From: Caballeronia cordobensis
Lineage (GTDB): Bacteria; Pseudomonadota; Gammaproteobacteria; Burkholderiales; Burkholderiaceae
Assembly (NCBI RefSeq): GCF_001544575.2
Contig: NZ_FCNY02000034.1
Location: 1 to 54,810 of the forward strand
Direction of reading: 5' to 3'
Length of the DNA stretch: 54,810 nt
Part shown: positions 25,908 to 34,261 of the stretch, piece by piece
How positions within the stretch are numbered: the stretch's first letter is position 1
How the letters are laid out: the number at the start of each line of letters is the position of its first letter
The notes under the pieces: generated by a model
Database searches by the model: none
Told to the model about the DNA's origin: nothing
What the model saw: the letters and a program-made list of their open reading frames with translations, nothing else
Program-made: the position numbers and the translations under genes

Positions 25908-26825
25908 TTAGCCCATCCGCTTGAGTTTCGGATCGAGCGCGTCGCGCAGACCGTCGCCGAGAAGGTTGATGACGAGCACCGAGACGAGAATCGACAGGCC
26001 CGGCATCGTCACGATCCACCACGCGCTTTCGATGTAGTCGCGCGCCGATGCGAGCATCGCGCCCCACTCCGCCGCGGGCGGCTGCACGCCGAGGCCCAGG
26101 AAGCCGAGCGCGGCGGCATCGAGAATCGCGGAAGAAAAGCCGAGCGTCGCCTGCACGATGAGCGGCGCGGCGCAGTTCGGCAGCACTTGCGAGAACATCA
26201 GCCGGACCGTGCCCGCGCCCGCAACGCGCGATGCCGTCACGTATTCCTTCTGCAACTCGCCGAGCGCGGATGCGCGCGTGAGACGCACATAGCCCGGCAG
26301 CGCGACGATCGCGATGGCGAGCATGGTGTTCACGAGCCCCGGCCCGATGATCGCGACGACCGCGACCGCCAGCAGCAGCGACGGCAACGCGAGCAGCACG
26401 TCCATGACGCGCATGATCGGCGTGTCGAGCCAGTGGAAGAACGCGGCCATCAGACCGAGCACGACGCCCGGAATCAGCGCGAGCACCACCGACACGAAGC
26501 CGATCCAGAACGACAGCCGCGCGCCGTACATGAGACGCGAAAGAATGTCGCGGCCGGCTTCGTCGGTGCCGAGCAGGAACATGCGATTGCCGCCTTCGAG
26601 CCACGCGGGCGGAATCTTGACGTAATCGCGGTATTGCTCGATCGGGCTATGCGGCGCGATCAGCGGCGCGAGCAGCGCGACGAGAATCAGCGCGACCACG
26701 ATCGCGCCCGCGACCACGGCGCCGCGATTGCGCGAGAAGTTGAACCAGAACTCGCGCGCGGCGACCATGCGGCCGGACGGCGGCGTCAGCGCGCCCGGCG
26801 GGAGATTGTTTTGAACGTCAGCCAT
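25908..26825 (-). CDS. dppC: Dipeptide ABC transporter permease DppC
   Basis: A 305-residue inner-membrane permease of the OppC/DppC class. The N-terminus has a cytoplasmic tail and one helix (AGAIVVALILVALLAPLIAP), followed by the BPD_transp_1 core. The EAA loop is recognisable around YVRLTRASALGELQKEYV. It forms the translocation pore with DppB. It is separated from dppB by an 89-base gap with two strong inverted repeats. Confidence 0.94.
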   Translation of the reverse strand: MADVQNNLPPGALTPPSGRMVAAREFWFNFSRNRGAVVAGAIVVALILVALLAPLIAPHSPIEQYRDYVKIPPAWLEGGNRMFLLGTDEAGRDILSRLMYGARLSFWIGFVSVVLALIPGVVLGLMAAFFHWLDTPIMRVMDVLLALPSLLLAVAVVAIIGPGLVNTMLAIAIVALPGYVRLTRASALGELQKEYVTASRVAGAGTVRLMFSQVLPNCAAPLIVQATLGFSSAILDAAALGFLGLGVQPPAAEWGAMLASARDYIESAWWIVTMPGLSILVSVLVINLLGDGLRDALDPKLKRMG

Positions 26826-26834
26826 AACTTTTCA

Positions 26835-26883
26835 TGCCTCGCGCCGAGCCGCCTCAAGCGAGGCATAAGCCCCCTCGGGGGGC
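26835..26883. repeat. REP-like inverted repeats between dppB and dppC
   Basis: TGCCTCGC (26835-26842) pairs with GCGAGGCA (26858-26865) and is followed at once by CCCCCTCGGGGG (26870-26881). The stretch CCCCTCGGGGGGCAGCGAA resembles a short GC-rich palindrome common between genes in Burkholderiales. It lies inside an operon and could stabilise or trim the dppB mRNA. No T tract follows, so terminator function is less likely. Confidence 0.55.
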
Positions 26884-26914
26884 AGCGAACAAATGTGAGC
26901 GTGGGGGTACATGC

Positions 26915-27925
26915 TTACCTCGTATGGCGAATGCGCGGATTCAACACGCCGTAGAGCAGATCGACGACCAGATTCACGACGATCACGAGCGTCGCGATCA
27001 TCAGAATGCCGCCTTGCACGACCGGATAATCGCGCCGCGAAATGGCGTCGATAAGCCACTTGCCGACGCCCGGCCACGAGAACAGCGTCTCGGTCAGCAC
27101 CGCGCCCGCGAGCAGCGTGCCCACTTGCAGACCGATCACGGTCACGACCGGAATCAGCGCATTGCGCAGCGCATGCACGACCACCACGCGCAGCGGCGAC
27201 AAACCCTTTGCGCGCGCCGTGCGGATGTAGTCCTCGCGCAGCACTTCGAGCATCGACGAGCGCGTCATGCGCGCAACCACCGCAAGCGGAATCGTGCCGA
27301 GCACGATGGTCGGCAGGATCAGGTGACTCACGGCCGACCTGAACGCGCCTTCATCGGTGGAGAAGAGCGCATCGATCAGCATGAAGCCCGTGACGTGCGG
27401 AATGTCGTATTCCACCGCGATGCGGCCCGACACCGGCGTCCAGCCGAGCTTCGCGGAGAAGAACATGATGAGGATCAAGCCCCACCAGAAAATCGGCATC
27501 GAATAGCCGGTGAGCGCGGTGCCCATCACGCCGTGATCGACGACCGTGCCGCGCCGGAGCGCCGCCGCGACGCCCGCCGGCAAGCCGACGGCGAGCGCGA
27601 AAATCATCGCGCAGATGGACAGTTCGACAGTCGCGGGAAAGCGCGCGAGGAACTCGCCCATCACGCTCGTATTCGTGATGATGGACGTGCCGAGATCGCC
27701 CTTGAGCGCGTGCCCGACATACGTCAGATATTGCAGCGGAAGCGGCTGATCCAGCCCCAGGCGCTTCATGGCTTCGGCGTGCATCGCCGGGTCGACGCCG
27801 CGCTCGCCCATCATCACTTCGATGGGATCGCCAGGAATCAGATGGATGAGCGCGAACGCAAGAATCGTAATGCCGATGAACGTCGGTATCACCATTCCTA
27901 TGCGTCGCAAAACGAATCGGAACAT
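26915..27925 (-). CDS. dppB: Dipeptide ABC transporter permease DppB
   Basis: A 336-residue permease of the OppB/DppB class. It begins MFRFVLRRIGMVIPTFIGIT, the usual first helix, and has the family motif HLIPGDPIEVMMGERG. The EAA-type loop lies around YIRTARAKGLSPLRVVVVHA. It is first of the membrane genes after dppA and is separated from it by a 123-base gap with an 8-bp GC-rich stem. Confidence 0.94.
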   Translation of the reverse strand: MFRFVLRRIGMVIPTFIGITILAFALIHLIPGDPIEVMMGERGVDPAMHAEAMKRLGLDQPLPLQYLTYVGHALKGDLGTSIITNTSVMGEFLARFPATVELSICAMIFALAVGLPAGVAAALRRGTVVDHGVMGTALTGYSMPIFWWGLILIMFFSAKLGWTPVSGRIAVEYDIPHVTGFMLIDALFSTDEGAFRSAVSHLILPTIVLGTIPLAVVARMTRSSMLEVLREDYIRTARAKGLSPLRVVVVHALRNALIPVVTVIGLQVGTLLAGAVLTETLFSWPGVGKWLIDAISRRDYPVVQGGILMIATLVIVVNLVVDLLYGVLNPRIRHTR

Positions 27926-27963
27926 GATCGCCCTTTGGTGCTTTGGGAGGACAGAATGTGAGT

Positions 27964-27998
27964 CCGGCGGCTTGGATCTCGTGAACCCGCGCCGCCGG
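27964..27998 (-). other. Stem-loop between dppA and dppB
   Basis: CCGGCGGC (27964-27971) and GCCGCCGG (27991-27998) with a 19-base loop, 50 bases after the dppA stop. There is no T tract behind it on the minus strand. Such hairpins downstream of binding-protein genes often protect the upstream mRNA and give more binding protein than permease; that role is inferred here. Confidence 0.5.
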
Positions 27999-28048
27999 CG
28001 TATTCGAATAGTTATGGTTTAGTGCAAAAAGCGTTCCGCTGACAAACT

Positions 28049-29680
28049 TTATTGCATGCCGACGCCATCGAAACGCACGTAGCCGAGCGGCTCGATCTTC
28101 ATGTTCGTCACCTTCTTGCTGACGGGCTGATAGACCGTCGAGTGCGCGATCGGCGAGAACGGGAGTTGTTGCGCGAAGATCTGCTGCGCGTCGGTGTACG
28201 CCTTCGTGCGCGCGGCGACATCGGTCGTCGAACGGCCTTTCACGACGAGTTCGTCGAACGGCTTGTAGCACCACTTCGAGAAGTTGCTGCCCTTCACCGC
28301 GTCGCAGCCGAGCAGCGTGCCGAGCCAGTTGTCGGGATCGCCGTTGTCGCCGGTCCAGCCGATGAGCAGCGCATCATGCTCGCCCGCGTGCGCGCGCTTC
28401 AGATACTCGCCCCACTCGTACGAGACGATCTTCGCCTTCACGCCGATCTTGGCCCAGTCGGCCTGGATCATTTCCGCCATCAGACGCGCGTTCGGGTTGT
28501 AGGCGCGTTGCACGGGCATGGCCCACAGCGTGATTTCCATGCCGTTCGGGAAGCCCGCCTTCGCGAGCAGATCCTTCGCCTTCGCGGTGTCGTAGGCCTG
28601 ACCCTTCAGGTTCTTGTCGAACGACCATTGCGTCGGCGGCATCGGTGCGGTGGCCGGCTGGCCCGCGCCCTGATACACGGAATCGATGATCGCCTTCTTG
28701 TTGATCGCCATGTCGAGCGCGCGGCGCACGTCGGTGTTGTCGAGGCCCTTCTTCGTCACGTTGTAGGCGACGTAACCTTCGTTGAAGCCCGCCTGCGACG
28801 GCGTATCGACGGTCGATACCGACTTCAGTGTCGAAATATCGCCCGGACGCGGATAGCTCATCACCTGGCATTCGTTGTTCTTCAGCTTCTGCACGCGCAC
28901 GGCGGCGTCCGGCGTGATCGAGAAGATCAGCTTCGAGATCTGCACCGCGTTCGGCTTCCAGTAATCAGGATTGCCGTCGAAGCGGATGGTCGCGTCCTTC
29001 GTGTAGCTGCGGAAGATGAACGGGCCCGTGCCCACCGGCTGCTGGTTGATATCGGCGGCCTTGCCGTCCTTCATCAGCTTGTCGGCGTATTCGGCGGAAA
29101 GAATCGACGCGTATTCCATCGCCATATTCTGGATGAACGGCGCGCTCACTTCCTTCAGCGTGAACTTCACGGTGTACGGATCGACCTTCTCGATCTTCGA
29201 GATCAGCTTGTCCATGCCGAGGTCCGTGAAGTACGGAAACTGCACGTTGTACGCCTTGCGGAACGGATTGTTCGGATCGAGCATGCGGTTGAACGTGAAG
29301 ATCACGTCGTCCGCGTTGAATTCGCGCGTCGGCTTGAAGAACGACGTCGTCTGGAACTTCACGCCGTGACGCAGATGGAACGTGTACGTGAGGCCGTCCG
29401 ACGACACATCCCACTTCTCGGCGAGACCCGGCTCGACCTTCGTGCCGCCGCGCTCGAATTCGACGAGACGGTTATAGACGGTGAAGGTGTTCGCGGTGAA
29501 ATCGGTGCCGGTGGTGTACTGCGCCGGATCGAAACCCGCCGGGCTGCCTTCCGAGCAGTAGACGAGCGTCTTGTTCGGGATGGCGGCGTTGGCGGCGGTC
29601 GCCGCGAAGAGCGATGCCGTGGCCACGGCGCCCACGAGCGCCGACATGCGGACGGCTCGCAACAGGCTGTTTTTGTTCAT
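28049..29680 (-). CDS. dppA: Dipeptide ABC transporter substrate-binding protein DppA
   Basis: A 543-residue periplasmic SBP_bac_5 (cluster C) protein with a signal peptide ending near TAANA. Family features include LVYCSEGSPAGFDPAQYTTG near the mature N-terminus, LAEKWDVSSDGLTYTFHLR, and FEFNADDV-like FNADDVIFTFNRML. The late segment LLIGWTGDNGDPDNWLGTLL carries the residues that bind the ligand's amino terminus in DppA-type proteins. GGAGGAAAC precedes the ATG. It is the first gene of dppABCDF. Confidence 0.94.
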   Translation of the reverse strand: MNKNSLLRAVRMSALVGAVATASLFAATAANAAIPNKTLVYCSEGSPAGFDPAQYTTGTDFTANTFTVYNRLVEFERGGTKVEPGLAEKWDVSSDGLTYTFHLRHGVKFQTTSFFKPTREFNADDVIFTFNRMLDPNNPFRKAYNVQFPYFTDLGMDKLISKIEKVDPYTVKFTLKEVSAPFIQNMAMEYASILSAEYADKLMKDGKAADINQQPVGTGPFIFRSYTKDATIRFDGNPDYWKPNAVQISKLIFSITPDAAVRVQKLKNNECQVMSYPRPGDISTLKSVSTVDTPSQAGFNEGYVAYNVTKKGLDNTDVRRALDMAINKKAIIDSVYQGAGQPATAPMPPTQWSFDKNLKGQAYDTAKAKDLLAKAGFPNGMEITLWAMPVQRAYNPNARLMAEMIQADWAKIGVKAKIVSYEWGEYLKRAHAGEHDALLIGWTGDNGDPDNWLGTLLGCDAVKGSNFSKWCYKPFDELVVKGRSTTDVAARTKAYTDAQQIFAQQLPFSPIAHSTVYQPVSKKVTNMKIEPLGYVRFDGVGMQ

Positions 29681-30003
29681 GTTTCCTCCAAGTCAATGCC
29701 GGCGTTCGGGCCGGCGTAGCGCGAGTTTACTGGATCGCGTCGCTCGTTCTTTCGGAAGCGTGTGCGCGAAGTGGGCGCTACCCTAGCACGAACAAAAGTG
29801 ACATGCGTTCTTGGTTTTCCCCACTATCGTTTGCCGCCGGCCGCGCTTCGATAAGGGCAGGTTATCGCCCATGCGTTTAACTGATAGACCGGAGGACGAA
29901 ATATTGCGCGTGAGGGCGCGAGATCGCGCAAAAAAGGCGGAATTCGAAGGGGAGAGGAAAGAACCGCGCGGCGAGCGCCGCGCGGGAACAACATTGATGC
30001 AGA
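29681..30003. other. 323-bp intergenic stretch between metF and dppA
   Basis: It holds the dppA leader, with a GCCGGC / GCCGGC stem at about 29698-29716, and the metF terminator described separately. No gene is convincing: the 68-codon plus-strand frame at 29811 is arginine-rich with no family resemblance. GCGCGA-GA-TCGCGC next to A6 lies near 29917-29936. No promoter is clear enough to call for dppA. Confidence 0.5.
29964..29985 (-). terminator. Probable terminator of the ahcY–metF operon
   Basis: Perfect stem CCGCGCGGCG (29964-29973), AG, CGCCGCGCGG (29976-29985), 18 bases after the metF stop. On the minus strand it is followed by the pyrimidine-rich TTCTTTCCTCTCCCC rather than a pure T run. 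Confidence 0.65.
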
Positions 30004-30843
30004 TCAGACGCTCTTGAAGCCGAGCCGCTCGCAAATCATCTTCGACGCCCACGCGCCGTTGAGCGTATAGAAATGCAGGCCGGGCGCGCCTTCGTCGATG
30101 AGACGGCGGCACAGACCCGTCACCACATCGACGCCGAACGCGCGGATCGACTCGCGGTCGTCGCCGAAGCTTTCGAGCCGGCGCGCGACCCACTTCGGCA
30201 CTTCCGCGCCGCACATGTCGGAGAAGCGCATCAGTTGCGAGAAGTTCGTGATCGGCATGATGCCCGGCACGATCGGCACGTCGACGCCCAGCTTCCGCGC
30301 TTCCTCGACAAACTTGAAGTACGAGTCCGCGTTGAAGAAGTACTGCGTGATCGCCGAATTCGCGCCCGCCTTCACCTTGCGCGCGAAGTTTTCGAGATCG
30401 GCGCGCGGCGATCTCGATTGCGGATGAAACTCGGGATACGCGGCCACTTCGATGTTGAACCAGTCGCCGTGCTCCTGGCGAATGAACGCCACGAGTTCCG
30501 ACGCATAGCGCAACTCGCCGACTTCGCCCATGCCCGAAGGCAGATCGCCGCGCAACGCGACGATATGGCGAATGCCGTGCTCGCGGTAATTGGCGAGGAT
30601 CGCGCGCAGATTGTCTCTCGACGACCCGATGCACGACAGATGCGGCGCGGCCTCGAAACCTTCCGCGGCCATTTCGAGCACGGTGTCGAGCGTGCCTTGC
30701 TGCGTGGAGCCGCCCGCGCCGAACGTCACGGAGACGAACTTGGGCGACAACTTCTTGAGTTCGGCGCGGGAAGCGCGCAGCTTGTCCACGCCTTCCTGCG
30801 TCTTCGGCGGGAAAAACTCGAATGAGAGTTCGATCGGTTTCAT
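30004..30843 (-). CDS. metF: Methylenetetrahydrofolate reductase
   Basis: A 279-residue flavoprotein that reduces 5,10-methylene-THF to 5-methyl-THF, the methyl donor for homocysteine remethylation. Hallmarks: SFEFFPPKTQEG at the N-terminus (the conserved Glu is involved in catalysis), FVSVTFGAGGST, HLSCIGSSRDN, and ALRGDLP. The size is that of the bacterial FAD-only enzyme. It lies third in an operon behind the SAH riboswitch with ahcY, which links methyl supply to removal of SAH. Confidence 0.96.
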   Translation of the reverse strand: MKPIELSFEFFPPKTQEGVDKLRASRAELKKLSPKFVSVTFGAGGSTQQGTLDTVLEMAAEGFEAAPHLSCIGSSRDNLRAILANYREHGIRHIVALRGDLPSGMGEVGELRYASELVAFIRQEHGDWFNIEVAAYPEFHPQSRSPRADLENFARKVKAGANSAITQYFFNADSYFKFVEEARKLGVDVPIVPGIMPITNFSQLMRFSDMCGAEVPKWVARRLESFGDDRESIRAFGVDVVTGLCRRLIDEGAPGLHFYTLNGAWASKMICERLGFKSV

Positions 30844-30874
30844 GATGATGAGGACTCGAGCGGCGACAGTCCGT

Positions 30875-31228
30875 CTAGCCGAAGTTGCGGTTCCCGAATA
30901 TGAGCGCCGACAACAGCCAGGACACGATGCTGTACAGAATCGAGCCGAAGAACGCGGACCAGAACCCCGACACTTCGAAGCCCTTCAGCAGCGACGAGCA
31001 CAGCCAGAAGCAGAGCGCGTTCACCACCAGAATGAAGAGTCCGAGCGTGAGTACCGTCACCGGCAGCGTGAGGATGATAAGCACCGGCCTCAGCACTGCA
31101 TTGATGAGTCCGAGCACCACCGCGATGATGAGCGCCGTGCCGAAACTGCGAATGTGAATCGACGGCACCAGATACGTGATGATCAGAAGCGCGAGCGCGT
31201 TGATCAGCCATGTCAGCAGCAAGGTCAT
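30875..31228 (-). CDS. Small membrane protein, phage-holin-4-2-like family
   Basis: A 117-residue protein with four hydrophobic segments (LLTWLINALALLIITYLV; ALIIAVVLGLINAVL; a segment around LTLPVTVLTLGLFILVVNAL; and FFGSILYSIVSWLLSALIF). The pattern INAVLRPVLIILTLPVTVL is typical of the PF04020 family, often called phage holin family although the genes are chromosomal and not in prophages. It sits between ahcY and metF, as I recall from other Burkholderiales. Role unknown; it may only be carried by the operon or may relate to membrane effects of methyl metabolism. Confidence 0.88.
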   Translation of the reverse strand: MTLLLTWLINALALLIITYLVPSIHIRSFGTALIIAVVLGLINAVLRPVLIILTLPVTVLTLGLFILVVNALCFWLCSSLLKGFEVSGFWSAFFGSILYSIVSWLLSALIFGNRNFG

Positions 31229-31327
31229 CGAGGGTTCTCCGGGTTTGATGCGTCAGCTTGCATGCGCCGCGCGGGTGCGATCTTCAACTGTTCGCACCCG
31301 TGCGGACGAACGCCGCCGCTCAGGCGA

Positions 31328-32749
31328 TTAATAGCGGTAGTGGTTCGGCTTGAACGGGCCGTTCTTGTCGACGCCGATATAACCGGCCTGCTCGTCGCTC
31401 AAAACGGTCAGTTCCGCGCCGATGCGGCCGAGGTGCAGACGCGCGACCTTCTCGTCGAGATGCTTCGGCAGCACGTAGACCTTGTTCTCGTACTTCTTGC
31501 CTTGAGTGAACAGTTCGATCTGCGCGAGCGTCTGGTTCGTGAAAGAGTTCGACATCACGAACGACGGATGGCCCGTCGCGCAGCCGAGGTTCACCAGACG
31601 CCCTTCAGCCAGAATGATGATCTTCTTGCCGTCCGGGAAGACGATGTGATCGACCTGCGGCTTGATGTTGTCCCACGTGTACTGGCGCGTGGAAGCAATA
31701 TCGATTTCCGAATCGAAGTGACCGATGTTGCAGACGATCGCGTTGTTGCGCATCGCCTTCATGTGGTCGTGGTTGATGACGTGGTAGTTGCCCGTCGCCG
31801 TCACGAAGATGTCGGCGCGGCTCGCGGCATATTCCATCGTCACGACGCGGTAGCCTTCCATCGCGGCCTGCAGCGCGCAGATCGGATCGATTTCCGTGAC
31901 CCACACGGTCGCGCCCAGGCCGCGCAGCGATTGCGCGCAGCCCTTGCCCACGTCGCCGTAACCCGCGACGACCGCGATCTTGCCCGCGATCATCACGTCG
32001 GTCGCGCGCTTGATGCCGTCGACGAGCGACTCGCGGCAGCCGTACAGGTTGTCGAACTTCGACTTCGTGACCGAATCGTTCACGTTGATGGCCGGGAACG
32101 GCAGACGCCCTTCCTTCTCCATCTGATACAGGCGATGCACGCCCGTGGTCGTTTCTTCCGTCACGCCCTGAATGTGCGAGAGGCGCGTGGAGTACCACTT
32201 CGGATCGGCGTCGAGGTGCTTGGCGATCGACTTGTACAGCGCGACTTCTTCCTCGTTCGTCGGCTTGGCGATGACCGAGCGGTCCTTCTCCGCCTTCGCG
32301 CCGAGAATGAGCAGCAGCGTGGCATCGCCGCCGTCATCGAGAATCATGTTGGCGAATTCGCCGTTCGGCCATTCGAAGATGCGGTGCGAGAATTCCCAGT
32401 ACTCGTCGAGCGACTCGCCCTTGAACGCGAACACCGGCGTGCCGCCCGCGGCAATGGCGGCGGCAGCGTGATCCTGCGTCGAGAAGATGTTGCACGATGC
32501 CCAGCGCACGTCGGCGCCGAGCGCCGTGAGCGTCTCGATCAGCACGCCCGTCTGGATCGTCATGTGCAGCGAACCGGCGACGCGTGCGCCCTTCAGCGGC
32601 TGCTGCGCCTTGTACTCTTCGCGCGTCTGGATGAGACCCGGCATTTCCGTTTCGGCGATGTCGAGTTCCTTGCGGCCCCATGCGGCCAGCGACATGTCGG
32701 CGACGACGTAATCCTTGGAATCTTTGGAATCGAGAACTGCGGCGTTCAT
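31328..32749 (-). CDS. ahcY: Adenosylhomocysteinase
   Basis: A 473-residue NAD-dependent S-adenosylhomocysteine hydrolase that splits SAH into adenosine and homocysteine and so relieves product inhibition of methyltransferases. Hallmarks: SLHMTIQTGVLIETL, NIFSTQDHAAAAI, the NAD-binding VAGYGDVGKGCAQSLRG, and the C-terminal NGPFKPNHYRY. The AGGAGG at 32755-32760 is spaced for ATG 32749; GTG at 32752 is also in frame but would be too close. The 5' leader is an SAH riboswitch. Confidence 0.97.
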   Translation of the reverse strand: MNAAVLDSKDSKDYVVADMSLAAWGRKELDIAETEMPGLIQTREEYKAQQPLKGARVAGSLHMTIQTGVLIETLTALGADVRWASCNIFSTQDHAAAAIAAGGTPVFAFKGESLDEYWEFSHRIFEWPNGEFANMILDDGGDATLLLILGAKAEKDRSVIAKPTNEEEVALYKSIAKHLDADPKWYSTRLSHIQGVTEETTTGVHRLYQMEKEGRLPFPAINVNDSVTKSKFDNLYGCRESLVDGIKRATDVMIAGKIAVVAGYGDVGKGCAQSLRGLGATVWVTEIDPICALQAAMEGYRVVTMEYAASRADIFVTATGNYHVINHDHMKAMRNNAIVCNIGHFDSEIDIASTRQYTWDNIKPQVDHIVFPDGKKIIILAEGRLVNLGCATGHPSFVMSNSFTNQTLAQIELFTQGKKYENKVYVLPKHLDEKVARLHLGRIGAELTVLSDEQAGYIGVDKNGPFKPNHYRY

Positions 32750-32784
32750 CACGCCCTCCTTTCTAAAAAGTACTAGAAATGTTG

Positions 32785-32920
32785 ACGTGAGCGCCGTTCG
32801 AATGCGGTGGCTCAGCGGGCGCTTTTTTCAGGCGCTTTCGAACCGTCCGGATTGAAAGCTTCCGAGCCTGGCGGCCATGTACTGTCGTACTGAAAGGCCG
32901 TCGCAACGCTCCTCGGAAGC
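32785..32920 (-). promoter_or_regulatory. SAH riboswitch upstream of ahcY
   Basis: Read on the minus strand it has the conserved blocks of the S-adenosylhomocysteine riboswitch in order: CCGAGGAGCGTTGCGAC (ending CCGAG at 32916-32912), GCCAGGCTCGG (32872-32862), and AACGGCGCTCAC (32798-32787). CCGAG pairs with CTCGG to form P1, and GAGCG (32911-32907) pairs with CGCTC (32793-32789) as the pseudoknot helix. It turns expression on when SAH is high in known examples. A TACAAT -10 (32934-32929) stands directly upstream, just beyond the lrgB stop. Confidence 0.92.
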
Positions 32921-32928
32921 GAACGCAG

Positions 32929-32934
32929 ATTGTA
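32929..32934 (-). promoter_or_regulatory. -10 element of the ahcY riboswitch transcript
   Basis: TACAAT on the minus strand, about 9 bases before the riboswitch P1 stem and 22 bases after the lrgB stop (32956). No good -35 was seen at 16-18 bases; TTCTGA (32961-32956) is too far. Confidence 0.5.
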
Positions 32935-32955
32935 GCAAAGTCTCGCTGGTCGCGA

Positions 32956-33678
32956 TCAGAACGGCAACACCGACAACACCGGCGCGAGCAGCACCATCGC
33001 GACGCCGGCGATCATCATCGTGAGACTGGCGACGACGCCTTCTTCGCTCCCCAGTTCGCGCGCCTTCGCCGTGCCGACGCCGTGCGCGGCCGCGCCGAAC
33101 AACGCGCCGCGCGCGAGCCGAGTGCGCAGCGGCACGAGCGCCAGCACGATCTCGCCGAACAGCATGCCGCAGACGCCCGTCGCGATCACGAACAGCGCGG
33201 TGAGATCTTTCGGCGCGTGGATCTTGTCGGAGACGGCGAGCGCGAAAGGTGTCGAAACGGAGCGCGTCGCCAAGCTGCGCTGCAATTCCGGCGACAGATG
33301 CAGCAGTTTCGCGAGCATTAGCGATCCGCCGACCGCGACCAGAATGCCGACCGTCACGCCGACCGTCAGCGAAATCCAGTGGCGCTTGATGAGCGCGCGG
33401 TATTCGTAGATCGGCACCGCGAACGCGACCGTCGCCGGGCCGAGCAGCCACATCAGCCAGCGCGTGTCGGCGTAATAGACGGAGTACGGAATGCGCGCCA
33501 TCACGACGATCAGCGCGAGCACCGCGGGCACCGCCAGCAGCGGCGTGAGCCAGGGCCGTTTGAAACGCGCATAGAGATGTTTTGCCGCGAAGTACAGCGC
33601 AACGGTCAGCACGAAGCAGCCCGCCGCGATGAGGCGCGCGGCGTCGTCTTCGAGAAGGGAATCGAGAAAGTGGTTCAT
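32956..33678 (-). CDS. lrgB: LrgB family membrane protein
   Basis: A 240-residue polytopic membrane protein of the LrgB/CidB/YohK family, which modulates murein hydrolase activity, autolysis or small-metabolite efflux. Typical stretches are ATVAFAVPIYEYRALIKRHW, ATRSVSTPFALAVSDKI and FGAAAHGVGTAKARELG, which includes the conserved AHGxGTA motif. ATG 33678 gives the family N-terminus; the upstream extension is inside lrgA. It lies 10 bases after lrgA. Confidence 0.92.
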   Translation of the reverse strand: MNHFLDSLLEDDAARLIAAGCFVLTVALYFAAKHLYARFKRPWLTPLLAVPAVLALIVVMARIPYSVYYADTRWLMWLLGPATVAFAVPIYEYRALIKRHWISLTVGVTVGILVAVGGSLMLAKLLHLSPELQRSLATRSVSTPFALAVSDKIHAPKDLTALFVIATGVCGMLFGEIVLALVPLRTRLARGALFGAAAHGVGTAKARELGSEEGVVASLTMMIAGVAMVLLAPVLSVLPF

Positions 33679-33688
33679 GACGGCGTAA

Positions 33689-34132
33689 TCAGGCGCGGGC
33701 CGCATGCCGCGCCACGAGCGCGCGGCGCAGCGCGAGATGGCGTTCGAGGCGCGCCGCACGGTCGACGGCGAACGCGACTGCGACCATCACCATCAAGGTT
33801 CCGCCGACGACAACCAGCGCGAGCCGCCAGCCGTCTTCCATGAAAAGACCGCCGTACTGCACCGCCGCCACCGCCGCCGGAATGAAAAACAGCAGCATGT
33901 CGGAGAGCAGCCAGTCGGCGCCGGCCTTCACCCAGCGCGGCGCGATCCCGCCGCAAAACAGCAGCGCGAGGAGCGCGACGAGGCCGATCACGCCGCCAGG
34001 CACCGGCAGCGCCAGCTTGCGCGCGACGAAGTCGGCCACCGCCCAGATGGCCGCGAGCACGGCGGACTGCGACGCGATGCGCACGAAGCGTCCGAAAGCG
34101 GAAGGCGTTTTAGTCGAAAGGACGGCGGACAT
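33689..34132 (-). CDS. lrgA: LrgA/CidA family holin-like protein
   Basis: A 147-residue membrane protein with four hydrophobic segments. The PVPGGVIGLVALLALLF segment matches the conserved PGxxxGxxLL motif of CidA/LrgA, and FFIPAAVAAVQYG is the next conserved block (FVPxxVGhh). It is thought to form holin-like oligomers and works with LrgB. ATG 34132 is chosen over 34204 because the extension would run into the divergent promoter. Confidence 0.9.
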   Translation of the reverse strand: MSAVLSTKTPSAFGRFVRIASQSAVLAAIWAVADFVARKLALPVPGGVIGLVALLALLFCGGIAPRWVKAGADWLLSDMLLFFIPAAVAAVQYGGLFMEDGWRLALVVVGGTLMVMVAVAFAVDRAARLERHLALRRALVARHAARA

Positions 34133-34261
34133 GTGGACTCTTCTACGTTGAATGCGATTGATTAGGGTTATCCCGTAGTCCGAGTATATGGGCGCCCCTC
34201 GCATAATAAAAATGACTTAACCTTATCTAAATCATTCCAAACTGGAATTTCGGAGCCGACG
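34133..34261. promoter_or_regulatory. Divergent lrgAB / lysR control region
   Basis: A 129-base AT-rich spacer between the two start codons. The perfect dyad ATTCCA-AAC-TGGAAT (34234-34248) fits the T-N11-A rule for LysR-type operators and lies just before the regulator start. On the minus strand, TATACT (34188-34183) is a good -10 for lrgA; its -35 is weak. Confidence 0.5.

Noticed and set aside
25134..26954. 606-codon plus-strand frame opposite dppD/dppC
   Set aside because: Extreme His/Arg/Asp composition is typical of antisense of GC-rich genes; the ABC transporter genes are certain.
29811..30017. 68-codon plus-strand frame between dppA and metF
   Set aside because: Arginine-rich, no ribosome binding site of note, overlaps the metF terminator hairpin and the metF end.
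30875..31228. Prophage holin
   Set aside because: Family name only; the gene is inside the ahcY–metF operon with no phage genes nearby.
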